DNA of 64,000 nt. It comes from Bacillus tuaregi (GTDB taxonomy: Bacteria; Bacillota; Bacilli; Bacillales; Cytobacillaceae). The notes under the pieces are model-generated. The model was not told the origin of the DNA, searched no databases, and was given only the letters and a program-made list of their open reading frames with translations. Made by a program: the position numbers and the translations under genes. The stretch spans positions 3,767,557-3,831,556 of the forward strand of contig NZ_LT629731.1 of assembly GCF_900104575.1 (NCBI RefSeq), given 5' to 3'. Positions within the stretch are counted from its first letter, which is position 1, and each line of letters opens with the position of its first letter. Shown in pieces: positions 25,314 through 33,127 of this stretch.

Positions 25314-26400
25314 TCTGGTTTGCCTCCTTCACTTTTACTTCATGGGTAGGGAAACCGGAGAATTGCGCAATCCGGTACTTTCTTCGACATGGAAGACACA
25401 GCTCTGCAAGATGGTGGCCTTCCTTCGTTTTAAACTCGATATCGTTCACTCCTAGAACATCAACAACGTCTTTTGACTGTTCTACAGAAACAAATTCATC
25501 ACCGCACACCTTACATTCTTTCATGGATTGCTCTCCGTAGTGTTCACGGTAGTTTCTTGCCAAGACACTCATAGGACGGAATGGAATATGCGCTAGCTTT
25601 CCAAATGGAAGATAAATTAAGGTAATAATAACCGACCATTGATGGATTAAAGACATCGCAGGCTGTCCTGCACCGTGTAAAAACATATTCATAAAGGTTA
25701 GGGCTAAACCTGTATAACTTACTAATAACAGCAAATATAATGGAACAAAGTCGTATAAAAACTTTTGCTCTGCTCGTGCCTGCATATTTTTCAAGCGGCG
25801 GTATAGAGCCATCGTTACCCCAGTAATAACCATGACAGCTGAGATGTTTAATGCGTTATAAGATAACGTAGCAAGCAGGCCAGTAGCCTCTACAGTTAAG
25901 ACTTTTACACCCATAACAATAATGTTGTAGTAGCCATTATCATTCATCGTGAAGTACATCCAACCGAACACAAGCGGGAAGGTGACTAAAATAGCAAGAA
26001 CACAGCCCCAACCAATCAAAGCATGCTGGGTCCATCGGTAAATTCCCCTATTCCAGATAAATCTGTATGTAGCCAGGTGCTCTACAGATGTTTGTGGTGT
26101 TGATTTTCTAAACAGCAGCTTAAGACCCTTTTTGATGATGATTTTTGTCGGCGGTCTTTCACCCCAGGCAATAAATCGATAGAAGAAACCTCCAATAAAT
26201 ACGAGTGTTCCCACCATATAGCCATATAGATTTAAATCAATATGAGTAAACATTCTAGTACCAATAAACGTTAAGATTGCTAGTCCACAAACGGCTAGAA
26301 ACATAGATTTAGCAAAATGCGAGGCAAAAGCATTGTTAATTGATTTTCCATTTTCCTTTTTTACCTTTGCCTTAGCATTTGCTTCAATATTTGTCTGCAT
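25300..26400 (-). CDS. NarI-like cytochrome b with C-terminal zinc-ribbon-like tail
   Basis: A 366-residue membrane protein. Five or six hydrophobic helices span residues 30-275; His residues at helix ends (RWTQHALIGWG, FLHGAGQ, LIHQWSVII, KLAHIPF) are candidate haem b ligands as in NarI and HdrE. Residues 290-345 add a soluble domain with CKVCGDEF and CLPCRRKYR, a four-Cys pattern that could hold zinc or a redox centre and is not part of classical NarI. It is the first gene of the cluster, with AAGGAGG upstream, and would connect menaquinol to the ferredoxin/molybdenum subunits. Confidence 0.85.
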   Translation of the reverse strand: MQTNIEANAKAKVKKENGKSINNAFASHFAKSMFLAVCGLAILTFIGTRMFTHIDLNLYGYMVGTLVFIGGFFYRFIAWGERPPTKIIIKKGLKLLFRKSTPQTSVEHLATYRFIWNRGIYRWTQHALIGWGCVLAILVTFPLVFGWMYFTMNDNGYYNIIVMGVKVLTVEATGLLATLSYNALNISAVMVITGVTMALYRRLKNMQARAEQKFLYDFVPLYLLLLVSYTGLALTFMNMFLHGAGQPAMSLIHQWSVIITLIYLPFGKLAHIPFRPMSVLARNYREHYGEQSMKECKVCGDEFVSVEQSKDVVDVLGVNDIEFKTKEGHHLAELCLPCRRKYRIAQFSGFPTHEVKVKEANQNAKG

Positions 26401-26468
26401 GGTAAATCCTCCTTATTCCCAACAATTCCTTAACCTTATTGTAAGAAACTGAACAAACTTTCTACATC

Positions 26469-26504
26469 GGGGAATTTCCCCATTAGGTCACAGAAACTCC
26501 CCTA
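26469..26504. promoter_or_regulatory. G/C-block sites upstream of the nitrate cluster
   Basis: GGGGAATTTCCCC (26469-26481) is a 13-base palindrome and CCCCTA (26499-26504) repeats the half-site of the palindrome at 8014. They lie 69-104 bases upstream of the first gene, in the right place for activation by the NarL-type regulator. Confidence 0.45.
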
Positions 26505-26580
26505 TTCTTGCAAATTTCGACATACAAGGGGTTATAAACATCAAAAACAGATAAGCAAATTAATAAGTTTTACCCATAAT

Positions 26581-26610
26581 AAAAAGCCCAACCATATGGT
26601 TGAGCTTTTT
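26581..26610 (-). terminator. Terminator of the BCCT gene
   Basis: AAAAAGCCCAAC and GTTGAGCTTTTT pair with one mismatch around CATATG, with T-runs on both strands. It ends 11 bases from the BCCT stop codon. Confidence 0.75.
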
Positions 26611-26620
26611 ACACAAGGTC

Positions 26621-28246
26621 TTAGAAGTTTACTACTTTTTCCTCTTTCTCTCTTTCTTCCATTTTCCTCGTTGTTTGCTTTCTTACAGTATTTTTATTTC
26701 TCACATTATATTTCCACGCTTGATCCTCGTCCATCATTTTTTTAGCGGCATAAATGGTTAAGAACTGAATCAAGATTATCGGTATCCCCATAAGACCTGA
26801 AAGAACCTCCAGTGGGGCGAGACCGCCAATTCTCATTAATATTAAGGCAAAAATGGTCACAATAGCGGCAACTATCACTCTTAATGTTTTAGAAGGATCC
26901 TCTTTACTCATATTTTTTGTACTTGTATAAGCTGCAATCGTATACGTTGTCGAGTCTAGTGTCGTAGTTAGGAAAATCGTTGCTACGATGATAAAAACTG
27001 TAATAGCAATGGCAGGGAGAGGTAATGTTGCCAACAATTCCGGTATCGCTGCCATTGGGTCCTTCTTGACAATATCTAAGACAGGAACACTTCCTGTTAG
27101 ATATCGATGAACGCCAAGCCCTCCGAGTACACCGGTTGCTAACCAAGAAATGAGTGTCGGGGCTAATAAATAGGTTAAAATCATTTCTTTAATCGTCCTG
27201 CCCTTGGATATTTTAGCGGCAAAAATACTGTGGAGCATTGCCCATGTTGCACTATATGCGAACCAGAACACTGTGTTTCGCTCCATATACGTGGATCCCT
27301 CTAAATCTAGTGAATTTGTATAAAGGGAAATATCAATATAATGTGAGAATAAAAAGCCGATGGTATCCGTGAAATAATTTAATATAAAGATACCCGGTCC
27401 TGCTATCATAATAAATAAGGCAAATGCACCTGCCATATACATATTAAAGGTACTTAACCTTTTTATTCCTTTATCAATACCTAAATAGGCACTGATCGTA
27501 AATAGGATGACCCAAATAATCGTGACAATCATCGTTAGTCCAAACGTGACCTCAATATCGAAAAGCTTACTTAAATTATATGTAATAATTGGTGCTCCCA
27601 GTCCTAAGGTAACGGCTGCTCCCGATAAGATACTAATTAAGAAAATAACATCCAGTAATTTTCCGCCAATGCCATCAGTAAATTTATTTCCCAGGATTGC
27701 ACGACAGGCTTCCGAGATTCTCATTAATGGCTTCTTTCTGACATGTAAAACATATCCGATTGCCGGTGCGGCCATAACAAAAATCGCAAACACCTGAAAG
27801 CTCCATAAAAACATGCTGTATGAGCTTCCCCATAACAACGCTTCGGCTGATTGTGCTTCGGCACTATAGGGCGGATCAATCGCAACCTTTGTCCAGCCAA
27901 TCATCCCTGTTCTCATAATAGTAGAACCCAGACCCATAGCAATGAGAATGGATGCATACTCAAATAAAGTATATTTCGGCTTTTCTGTAGGATTTCCTAA
28001 AACGATATTTCCATATTTTGAAAACGATAAAAATAGACCTGCTGCAACTAATATTATCGCATACCAGATATACCCCCACGTAAACGTTTCCACAATTACA
28101 TCAAAGACCCGATTTAATATAGAAAGAGATTCTGTCTCATACATGGAGAAAAGTACACTGACTGCCATCATGATGAGGATAGATGGTATAAAAATTTTCT
28201 TGTCAATTAATCCTTTCCTATTCGCTCCTTCACCTTTAGTATTCAA
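26621..28246 (-). CDS. BCCT-family transporter
   Basis: A 541-residue protein with 12 helices and a highly charged C-terminal tail (residues 500-541). The family moves betaine, choline, carnitine or related trimethylammonium compounds with sodium or protons. The usual tryptophan motif of betaine carriers (FYWAWW-like) is replaced by TVFWFAYSATWAMLHSIFAAKISKGRTI, so the substrate is probably not glycine betaine. The protein starts at a TTG with GGGAGG eight bases upstream. A perfect inverted repeat at 28282-28302 precedes it. Although next to the nitrate cluster it is separated by about 220 bases and a terminator. Confidence 0.88.
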   Translation of the reverse strand: MNTKGEGANRKGLIDKKIFIPSILIMMAVSVLFSMYETESLSILNRVFDVIVETFTWGYIWYAIILVAAGLFLSFSKYGNIVLGNPTEKPKYTLFEYASILIAMGLGSTIMRTGMIGWTKVAIDPPYSAEAQSAEALLWGSSYSMFLWSFQVFAIFVMAAPAIGYVLHVRKKPLMRISEACRAILGNKFTDGIGGKLLDVIFLISILSGAAVTLGLGAPIITYNLSKLFDIEVTFGLTMIVTIIWVILFTISAYLGIDKGIKRLSTFNMYMAGAFALFIMIAGPGIFILNYFTDTIGFLFSHYIDISLYTNSLDLEGSTYMERNTVFWFAYSATWAMLHSIFAAKISKGRTIKEMILTYLLAPTLISWLATGVLGGLGVHRYLTGSVPVLDIVKKDPMAAIPELLATLPLPAIAITVFIIVATIFLTTTLDSTTYTIAAYTSTKNMSKEDPSKTLRVIVAAIVTIFALILMRIGGLAPLEVLSGLMGIPIILIQFLTIYAAKKMMDEDQAWKYNVRNKNTVRKQTTRKMEEREKEEKVVNF

Positions 28247-28281
28247 TTTAATGACCTCCCATTATAGTTTCACTTTTTCTG

Positions 28282-28302
28282 ACGGTAGACATCTACTACC
28301 GT
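28282..28302. promoter_or_regulatory. Inverted repeat upstream of the BCCT gene (candidate operator)
   Basis: ACGGTAG and CTACCGT are perfect 7-base arms with a 7-base spacer, 36 bases upstream of the TTG start. The regulator is unknown. Confidence 0.4.
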
Positions 28303-28797
28303 ATAGCTCATTCAATATTGCCTGCACAACAAAAATGGCATTGAACGGCTATCAAAGGGCAGCACCTCCATATAAAATGATTCTGCTCAAAAAAAGCAGG
28401 GGCGACTGCTAGAAAAAAAACTAAATAGGGGAAAATATGATTCGTCATGAGTTCAAGGAAGGATATAAACCGAAATGCTGAAGCTAGTGATGAATATCAC
28501 ATAAATAGACAAGCCAGAAATTTATGAGGATATATTAAAAGGTCAAACAAATAAGGAAAACTACCTATAGTCAAAAACCAATTCGACAGTAAAATTGCTA
28601 CTATTTTTTCATCCATAAACTACAGTACCGCAGAGTATCCTTAGCTTATCCATTTCCAAAGCTTGTCTTACTGCTTCATAACCATATTTATCAGGAATCA
28701 ATCTATTAGTGCTTTTCTTAACAGTCTTTATTGCTATTGTAACATAAGTATTCAGAAAATATTTATAAAATCACAAAAGTAATAGATTAATCTGTGA
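28303..28797. other. Long intergenic stretch with one possible coding remnant
   Basis: No complete gene is seen in this AT-rich stretch. On the minus strand, an open stretch at about 28609-28770 reads KKSTNRLIPDKYGYEAVRQA and then MDKLRILCGTVVYG before a stop; it has protein-like composition but no start codon with a ribosome binding site, so it may be a decayed gene end. A weak AGCAG/CTGCT hairpin with T-run on the minus strand lies at 28396-28410. Confidence 0.25.
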
Positions 28798-28826
28798 TTG
28801 ACTACAAGATAACATTTTTATATAAT
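28798..28826 (+). promoter_or_regulatory. SigA-type promoter of the thi operon
   Basis: TTGACT (28798-28803) and TATAAT (28821-28826) are 17 bases apart, a near-consensus vegetative promoter. Transcription would start around 28833, about 17 bases before a terminator hairpin. Confidence 0.75.
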
Positions 28827-28848
28827 TTAAATAATTATTAATAATACG

Positions 28849-28904
28849 AAGCACAAAATGGGGAGCACCACCGAAAGGGTGTTACCCTTTTTGTGCTTTT
28901 TTTT
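28849..28904 (+). terminator. Leader terminator (attenuator candidate) of the thi operon
   Basis: AGCACAAAA and TTTTGTGCT form the base stem, GGG/CCC and CACC/GGTG pair inside, and eight T follow. It lies between the promoter and thiS, so unrelieved termination would silence the operon. No TPP riboswitch signatures (CTGAGA, GAACCTGA) are seen in the leader. Confidence 0.7.
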
Positions 28905-28931
28905 ATGGAATTCTGGAGAGGAAGTGGAAAA

Positions 28932-29126
28932 ATGAAGGTAAATGGGATATCTATCGCATTAGAGAAGGAGCAATCTTTGTATGATTTTTTAACTTTAAAA
29001 GACTATGATTTAACGAAAATTGCCGTTGAATGCAATGGAAATATTGTTCCTAAAGCAGAATACAAGAATGTCATTTTGAAAGAAGAAGATACTTTAGAAA
29101 TCGTTAAATTTGTAGGCGGAGGTTGA
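28932..29126 (+). CDS. thiS: Sulfur carrier protein ThiS
   Basis: A 64-residue ubiquitin-fold protein ending in the diglycine tail (KFVGGG), which is adenylated by ThiF and converted to a thiocarboxylate that donates sulfur for the thiamin thiazole ring. The ATG at 28932 has AGAGGAAG upstream; the in-frame ATG at 28893 lies in the terminator T-run region and is rejected. The stop codon lies six bases before the thiF ATG, and the GGCGGAGG encoding the Gly tail serves as the thiF ribosome binding site. Confidence 0.93.
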   Translation: MKVNGISIALEKEQSLYDFLTLKDYDLTKIAVECNGNIVPKAEYKNVILKEEDTLEIVKFVGGG

Positions 29127-29131
29127 TCAGC

Positions 29132-29935
29132 ATGAAAATTATCCTCAATGGAAAAGAACAGGAAACAACTTATCAAACGGCATTCCAAGTAAGAGAAGGG
29201 ATTGGAAGTCCAGATGATATTGTGATCTTAAATGGATTTCAAATCGATCAAGATTCACCCTTAACTGAAAATGATATTGTTTCTATTATTCGCAAAGGCG
29301 TCATGCCTATGGAAGAGGAATTAGAAAGCTTGATGATGGCGAGGCATACGCCATATGTCCATCAAAGAGTTAAAAAAGCAAAGGTTGCCATCGCTGGCTT
29401 AGGAGGTCTTGGATCGAATATCGCTATTATGCTGGCGAGAATTGGAGTTGGACATCTGTTTCTAGTTGATTTTGATATTGTTGAGCCTAGTAATCTTAAC
29501 AGGCAAAGCTATTACATCAGACACCTGGGAATGCCCAAGACAGCCGCCCTTAAAGAGCAAATAGAAGAGATTAATCCATTTATTACCATCGAGACTAAAA
29601 TCGTTAGAATTTCAGAGAACAATGTGAAAGAGCTCTTTGAGGGCTACGATGTCATCTGTGAGGCCTTTGACAAACCAAATGCCAAAGCGATGCTGGTAAA
29701 TACGGCATTGGAGCAGCTCCCTGATTGTAAAATTGTCTCCGGATCAGGGATGGCAGGTTATGACAGCTCTAATTTAATCCAAACAAGAAGACCGATAAAA
29801 CAATTATACCTATGTGGAGATTTAGAAAATGAAGCAAGGGTCGGTAGAGGTCTAATGGCACCAAGAGTGCAAATTTGTGCCGGCCACCAGGCTAATATGA
29901 TTCTGCGCTTATTATTAGGACAAGAGGAAGTATAA
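29132..29935 (+). CDS. thiF: ThiS adenylyltransferase ThiF with N-terminal ThiS-like domain
   Basis: 267 residues. The first 60 are a ThiS-like beta-grasp domain without a terminal diglycine ([20 protein letters not shown]); residues 75-267 form the E1-like adenylating domain with [13 protein letters not shown] (nucleotide loop), [11 protein letters not shown], and [17 protein letters not shown]. The domain fusion is typical of clostridial-type ThiF. I chose the ATG at 29132 because GGCGGAGG lies at the right distance; an upstream TTG overlaps the thiS stop. The normal E1 zinc CxxC pairs are absent, as in this subfamily. Confidence 0.9.
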   Translation: MKIILNGKEQETTYQTAFQVREGIGSPDDIVILNGFQIDQDSPLTENDIVSIIRKGVMPMEEELESLMMARHTPYVHQRVKKAKVAIAGLGGLGSNIAIMLARIGVGHLFLVDFDIVEPSNLNRQSYYIRHLGMPKTAALKEQIEEINPFITIETKIVRISENNVKELFEGYDVICEAFDKPNAKAMLVNTALEQLPDCKIVSGSGMAGYDSSNLIQTRRPIKQLYLCGDLENEARVGRGLMAPRVQICAGHQANMILRLLLGQEEV

Positions 29936-29948
29936 GGAGGATTTTTTC

Positions 29949-30740
29949 ATGAAAGAGACTTTAAAAAAAGATACATTAACAATCGGTGGACATGAGTTTC
30001 AATCTCGTTTTATTCTAGGGTCAGGTAAATTTTCCCTCGATATCATGAAGGCCGTTATCGAATTTGGTGAGGCTGAAATCGTCACTTTAGCCTTAAGAAG
30101 AGCGAATACAGGTAGTGCGGAGAATATCGTTGACTATATTCCGAAAAACATTACCTTGCTTCCGAATACCTCCGGTGCAAGAAATGCAGAGGAAGCCGTA
30201 AGAATCGCCCGTCTTTCAAGAGAACTTGGCTGTGGGGACTTTATTAAATTAGAGGTTATTTCCGATTCAAAATACTTACTGCCTGATAACCAAGAAACAG
30301 TGAGAGCTACCGAATTGCTGGCAAAGGAGGGATTTATTGTCATGCCTTATATGTACCCAGATTTATATACAGCCAGAGACCTTGTCAATGCGGGAGCTAG
30401 TGCTGTTATGCCTCTAGGTTCACCGATTGGAAGTAATAAAGGTCTGTGTACAAAGGAATTCATTCAAATTTTAGTGGATGAAATCGACTTACCAATTATT
30501 GTTGATGCTGGAATCGGCCGCCCATCGCAGGCCTGTGAAGCAATGGAAATGGGTGCAGCTGCCGTCATGTGTAATACAGCCGTTGCAACAGCAAGCGATG
30601 TGTCCATGATGGCAAGCGCTTTTAACCGAGCAATAAAGGCAGGACGCGAAGCCTATTTAGCCGGTTTAGGAAGAGTGCTCGATTTTAAAGCAGAAGCCTC
30701 AAGTCCATTAACAGGATTTTTGGAGGATGAAGGCAAATGA
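29949..30740 (+). CDS. thiG: Thiazole synthase ThiG
   Basis: A 263-residue TIM-barrel enzyme that joins deoxyxylulose 5-phosphate, dehydroglycine and ThiS thiocarboxylate to form the thiazole. The imine-forming lysine lies in DFIKLEVI (near residue 99); phosphate-binding loops are seen at [12 protein letters not shown] and [25 protein letters not shown] precedes the start and its stop overlaps thiH (ATGA). Confidence 0.96.
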   Translation: MKETLKKDTLTIGGHEFQSRFILGSGKFSLDIMKAVIEFGEAEIVTLALRRANTGSAENIVDYIPKNITLLPNTSGARNAEEAVRIARLSRELGCGDFIKLEVISDSKYLLPDNQETVRATELLAKEGFIVMPYMYPDLYTARDLVNAGASAVMPLGSPIGSNKGLCTKEFIQILVDEIDLPIIVDAGIGRPSQACEAMEMGAAAVMCNTAVATASDVSMMASAFNRAIKAGREAYLAGLGRVLDFKAEASSPLTGFLEDEGK

Positions 30741-31891
30741 GTAGAAAAAAAGTTGATCATATGCAGTACCAGGAAGGCATGGAGATTATAGAATCTGATT
30801 TAATGGACCAGGTGTTAAAAACAGTAGAAAAGTATGATTATAGCCTTTATACAGGACGTGATGTTGAGAGAGTTCTAGCCAAAGACCAGTTATCATTGGA
30901 GGACTTTGGAGTGCTTCTCTCCCCTGCTGCATTAGAGTATTTAGAAGAAATGGCTCAAAAGGGAATGGCGGAAACAAAGAAGCATTTCGGGAATAGCGTA
31001 ACCCTTTTTACACCTTTATATATAGCAAATTATTGTGAGAACGAATGTGTCTATTGTGGGTTTAAAGCGACAAATAAAATTCAACGGGCCGTCCTTAACC
31101 CAAATGAAGCAGAGGATGAATTGAGAGCGATTGCCGCTACAGGTTTAGAAGAAATTTTACTCCTTACTGGTGAATCTCGCTACAAATCAGATGTTGAATA
31201 TATCGGGAAAATCATTAAGCTAGCAGCAAAATATTTTAAAACAGTCGGCATTGAAATCTATCCTTTAAATGTTGATGAATACGCATATATACGTGAATGC
31301 GGTGCGGATTTTGTGTCTGTTTATCAGGAAACCTATAACCCTGATAAATATGAACAGGTTCATTTATGGGGATCGAAGCGAATTTTCCCCTACCGTTTTT
31401 ATGCTCAGGAACGGGCAATATTAGGCGGCATGCGCGGTGTTTCCTTCGGGGCGCTGCTTGGATTAGATGATTTTCGTAAGGATGCCTTTGCCGCTGGTTT
31501 GCATGCAAAATTAATCCAACAAAAGTACCCGCATGCTGAAATTGGCTTCTCCGTCCCACGGATACGTCCATATATTAACAATGCGGATAATAATTCAAAG
31601 GATGTACACGAAAAGCAGCTTTTACAGGTGATGATGGCTTACCGCTTGTTTATGCCATTTGCCGGTGTTACGATTTCTACTCGCGAAAGAGAAGGGTTTC
31701 GTGATCATGTTGCTGGTATGGTGGCAACGAAAATGTCAGCAGGTGTAAATGTCGGTGTCGGCGGCCATGAGGAAGAACAAAAGGGTGATCAGCAGTTTGA
31801 GATTTCTGATGAACGAAGTGTTGAAGAAGTCCACGACATGCTTGTCCAAAAAAGTCTGCAGCCGGTCTATTCCGACTACATCAGAGTCTAG
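30737..31891 (+). CDS. thiH: 2-iminoacetate synthase ThiH (tyrosine lyase)
   Basis: A radical SAM enzyme of 384 residues that splits tyrosine to dehydroglycine and p-cresol. The 4Fe-4S motif is [10 protein letters not shown] (CX3CX2C, near residues 98-105). The N-terminal helix region and C-terminal segments ([26 protein letters not shown]) fit ThiH. This is the oxygen-sensitive alternative to glycine oxidase ThiO used by B. subtilis, in line with an anaerobic lifestyle. It starts inside the thiG stop codon (ATGA). Confidence 0.95.
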   Translation: MSRKKVDHMQYQEGMEIIESDLMDQVLKTVEKYDYSLYTGRDVERVLAKDQLSLEDFGVLLSPAALEYLEEMAQKGMAETKKHFGNSVTLFTPLYIANYCENECVYCGFKATNKIQRAVLNPNEAEDELRAIAATGLEEILLLTGESRYKSDVEYIGKIIKLAAKYFKTVGIEIYPLNVDEYAYIRECGADFVSVYQETYNPDKYEQVHLWGSKRIFPYRFYAQERAILGGMRGVSFGALLGLDDFRKDAFAAGLHAKLIQQKYPHAEIGFSVPRIRPYINNADNNSKDVHEKQLLQVMMAYRLFMPFAGVTISTREREGFRDHVAGMVATKMSAGVNVGVGGHEEEQKGDQQFEISDERSVEEVHDMLVQKSLQPVYSDYIRV

Positions 31892-31904
31892 GTGGCAATC
31901 TTTT

Positions 31905-32489
31905 ATGCTGATTTATGTGACCAATCGGAACCTCTGTAAACAGGACTTTTTAGTACAAGTCAATCAATTAGCTAAAGGGAAGCCGCATGCCATTATGCTT
32001 CGAGAGAAAGACTTGGCACTTGATGAATATGAAGCATTAGCATGTCAGGTGAAAGACATATGTGCACATCACAATGTTCCGCTCATCATTAATCAAAACA
32101 TTTCTGTCGCTGCTAAGCTGGAATTAGACCATATTCAATTATCTATGGAGAATTTGAGGAAATATCAAAGCAAGTTACATCCATTTAGCGTAATAGGAGC
32201 CTCTGTTCATTCAGTACAAGAAGCTAAAGAGGCAGTAGCATTAGGGGCTACTTACTTAATTGCTGGACATATTTATTCAACAGATAGTAAAAAGGGAGTT
32301 CCTCCAAGAGGACTCTCCTTTCTCAAAGATGTATGTGATACGGTTAGTATCCCGGTATTTGCCATAGGTGGAATCAAAAAAGATCATGTTAAAGACCTTA
32401 TCGCAACGGGCGCGAAGGGATTTTGTATCATGTCTGAGTCCATGACCTGTCTACATCCGGTTGAATTAGCGCGACAATTTAGAGGTTGA
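31905..32489 (+). CDS. tenI: Thiazole tautomerase TenI
   Basis: A 194-residue TIM-barrel protein of the ThiE/TenI family. ASVHSVQEA, AGHIYSTDSKKGVPPRGLSFL and FAIGGIKKDHV resemble B. subtilis TenI, where a TDCKKG-type loop replaces the pyrophosphate-binding loop of true ThiE, so aromatising the ThiG product is the likely job. The ATG at 31905 lies 13 bases after thiH; the upstream frame overlapping thiH is not real. It closes the five-gene operon. Confidence 0.85.
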   Translation: MLIYVTNRNLCKQDFLVQVNQLAKGKPHAIMLREKDLALDEYEALACQVKDICAHHNVPLIINQNISVAAKLELDHIQLSMENLRKYQSKLHPFSVIGASVHSVQEAKEAVALGATYLIAGHIYSTDSKKGVPPRGLSFLKDVCDTVSIPVFAIGGIKKDHVKDLIATGAKGFCIMSESMTCLHPVELARQFRG

Positions 32490-32516
32490 CGTAGGGCTAT
32501 CAATACACTTTGACAG

Positions 32517-32554
32517 AAAAGACCAAAGAACGTATGGAGTTCCTTGGTCTTTTT
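32517..32554 (+). terminator. Terminator of the thi operon
   Basis: AAAAGACCAAAGAAC and GTTCCTTGGTCTTTT pair with a mismatch, followed by T. It lies 28 bases after the tenI stop. Confidence 0.85.
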
Positions 32555-32566
32555 ACTAAAAAGCTC

Positions 32567-33097
32567 TTAGTAATCTAATTGCTTTAAGTATAATAAAATT
32601 TCATTTTCATTTACCTTTTTAAATTTATACTTTCGGACTTGGCTTTCAATTTTCTTTAGGTCATCATCTTTATTACTGAAAATATCTACTACTTTCAAAA
32701 TTAATTCTGCCATAACAGCTAGTATACCAGCAGAGCCTAATTCTATACCTAATGTTTCTGTATCCGTAAGCTGTGACTTTGCGATTTCTACCATTTCTTT
32801 TTTATATTCGCCCTTAATTAGAATGTATTCTTCCTTATTTTTTAATGCTAATAGTAAATCTTCAGCATTAAAAACTTCAAAGTATGCATTCTCGTCCTCT
32901 AATTGTAATAATTCATCGAGAACCGTTCCTTCACTTTTCTCTACTGTTTTAGCCATTGCTTCGATGAGTTTGATCGAATAACCGCTGACACTTTTATGGT
33001 TTGCGCTAGAGAACAAATGATAACTAATTCCAGTTTTTTCAAATACATCGTACCGTGTTTTTCCGTTCTTTTGTAAATAAATATCTAATAAGCTCAT
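32567..33097 (-). CDS. Protein with an XRE-like N-terminal domain
   Basis: About 176 residues. The first 55 look like a degenerate helix-turn-helix domain (LLDIYLQKNGKTRYDVFEKT, then SGYSIKLIEAMA). The middle is acidic; a hydrophobic stretch at about 120-142 (LGIELGSAGILAVMAELILK) could be one membrane helix or a helical core; the end is charged. The ATG at 33097 has AAGGAAGGA upstream. It is 30 bases downstream of the large prenyl-synthase gene on the same strand, so the two may be one transcript, though no functional link is evident. Confidence 0.65.
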   Translation of the reverse strand: MSLLDIYLQKNGKTRYDVFEKTGISYHLFSSANHKSVSGYSIKLIEAMAKTVEKSEGTVLDELLQLEDENAYFEVFNAEDLLLALKNKEEYILIKGEYKKEMVEIAKSQLTDTETLGIELGSAGILAVMAELILKVVDIFSNKDDDLKKIESQVRKYKFKKVNENEILLYLKQLDY

Positions 33098-33127
33098 TTT
33101 CAAACATTCCTTCCTTTGAAAATAGAG

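Noticed and set aside
28396-28410. Attenuator in the BCCT leader (AGCAG/CTGCT hairpin and T-run)
   Set aside because: The stem is only five base pairs and no promoter is visible upstream of it.
28849-28904. PreQ1 or fluoride riboswitch in the same leader
   Set aside because: The conserved loop sequences of these classes were not found; the hairpin pairs almost end to end.
28833-28931. TPP riboswitch expected upstream of the thi genes
   Set aside because: The short leader lacks the conserved CTGAGA and GAACCTGA blocks; only a terminator hairpin is present.
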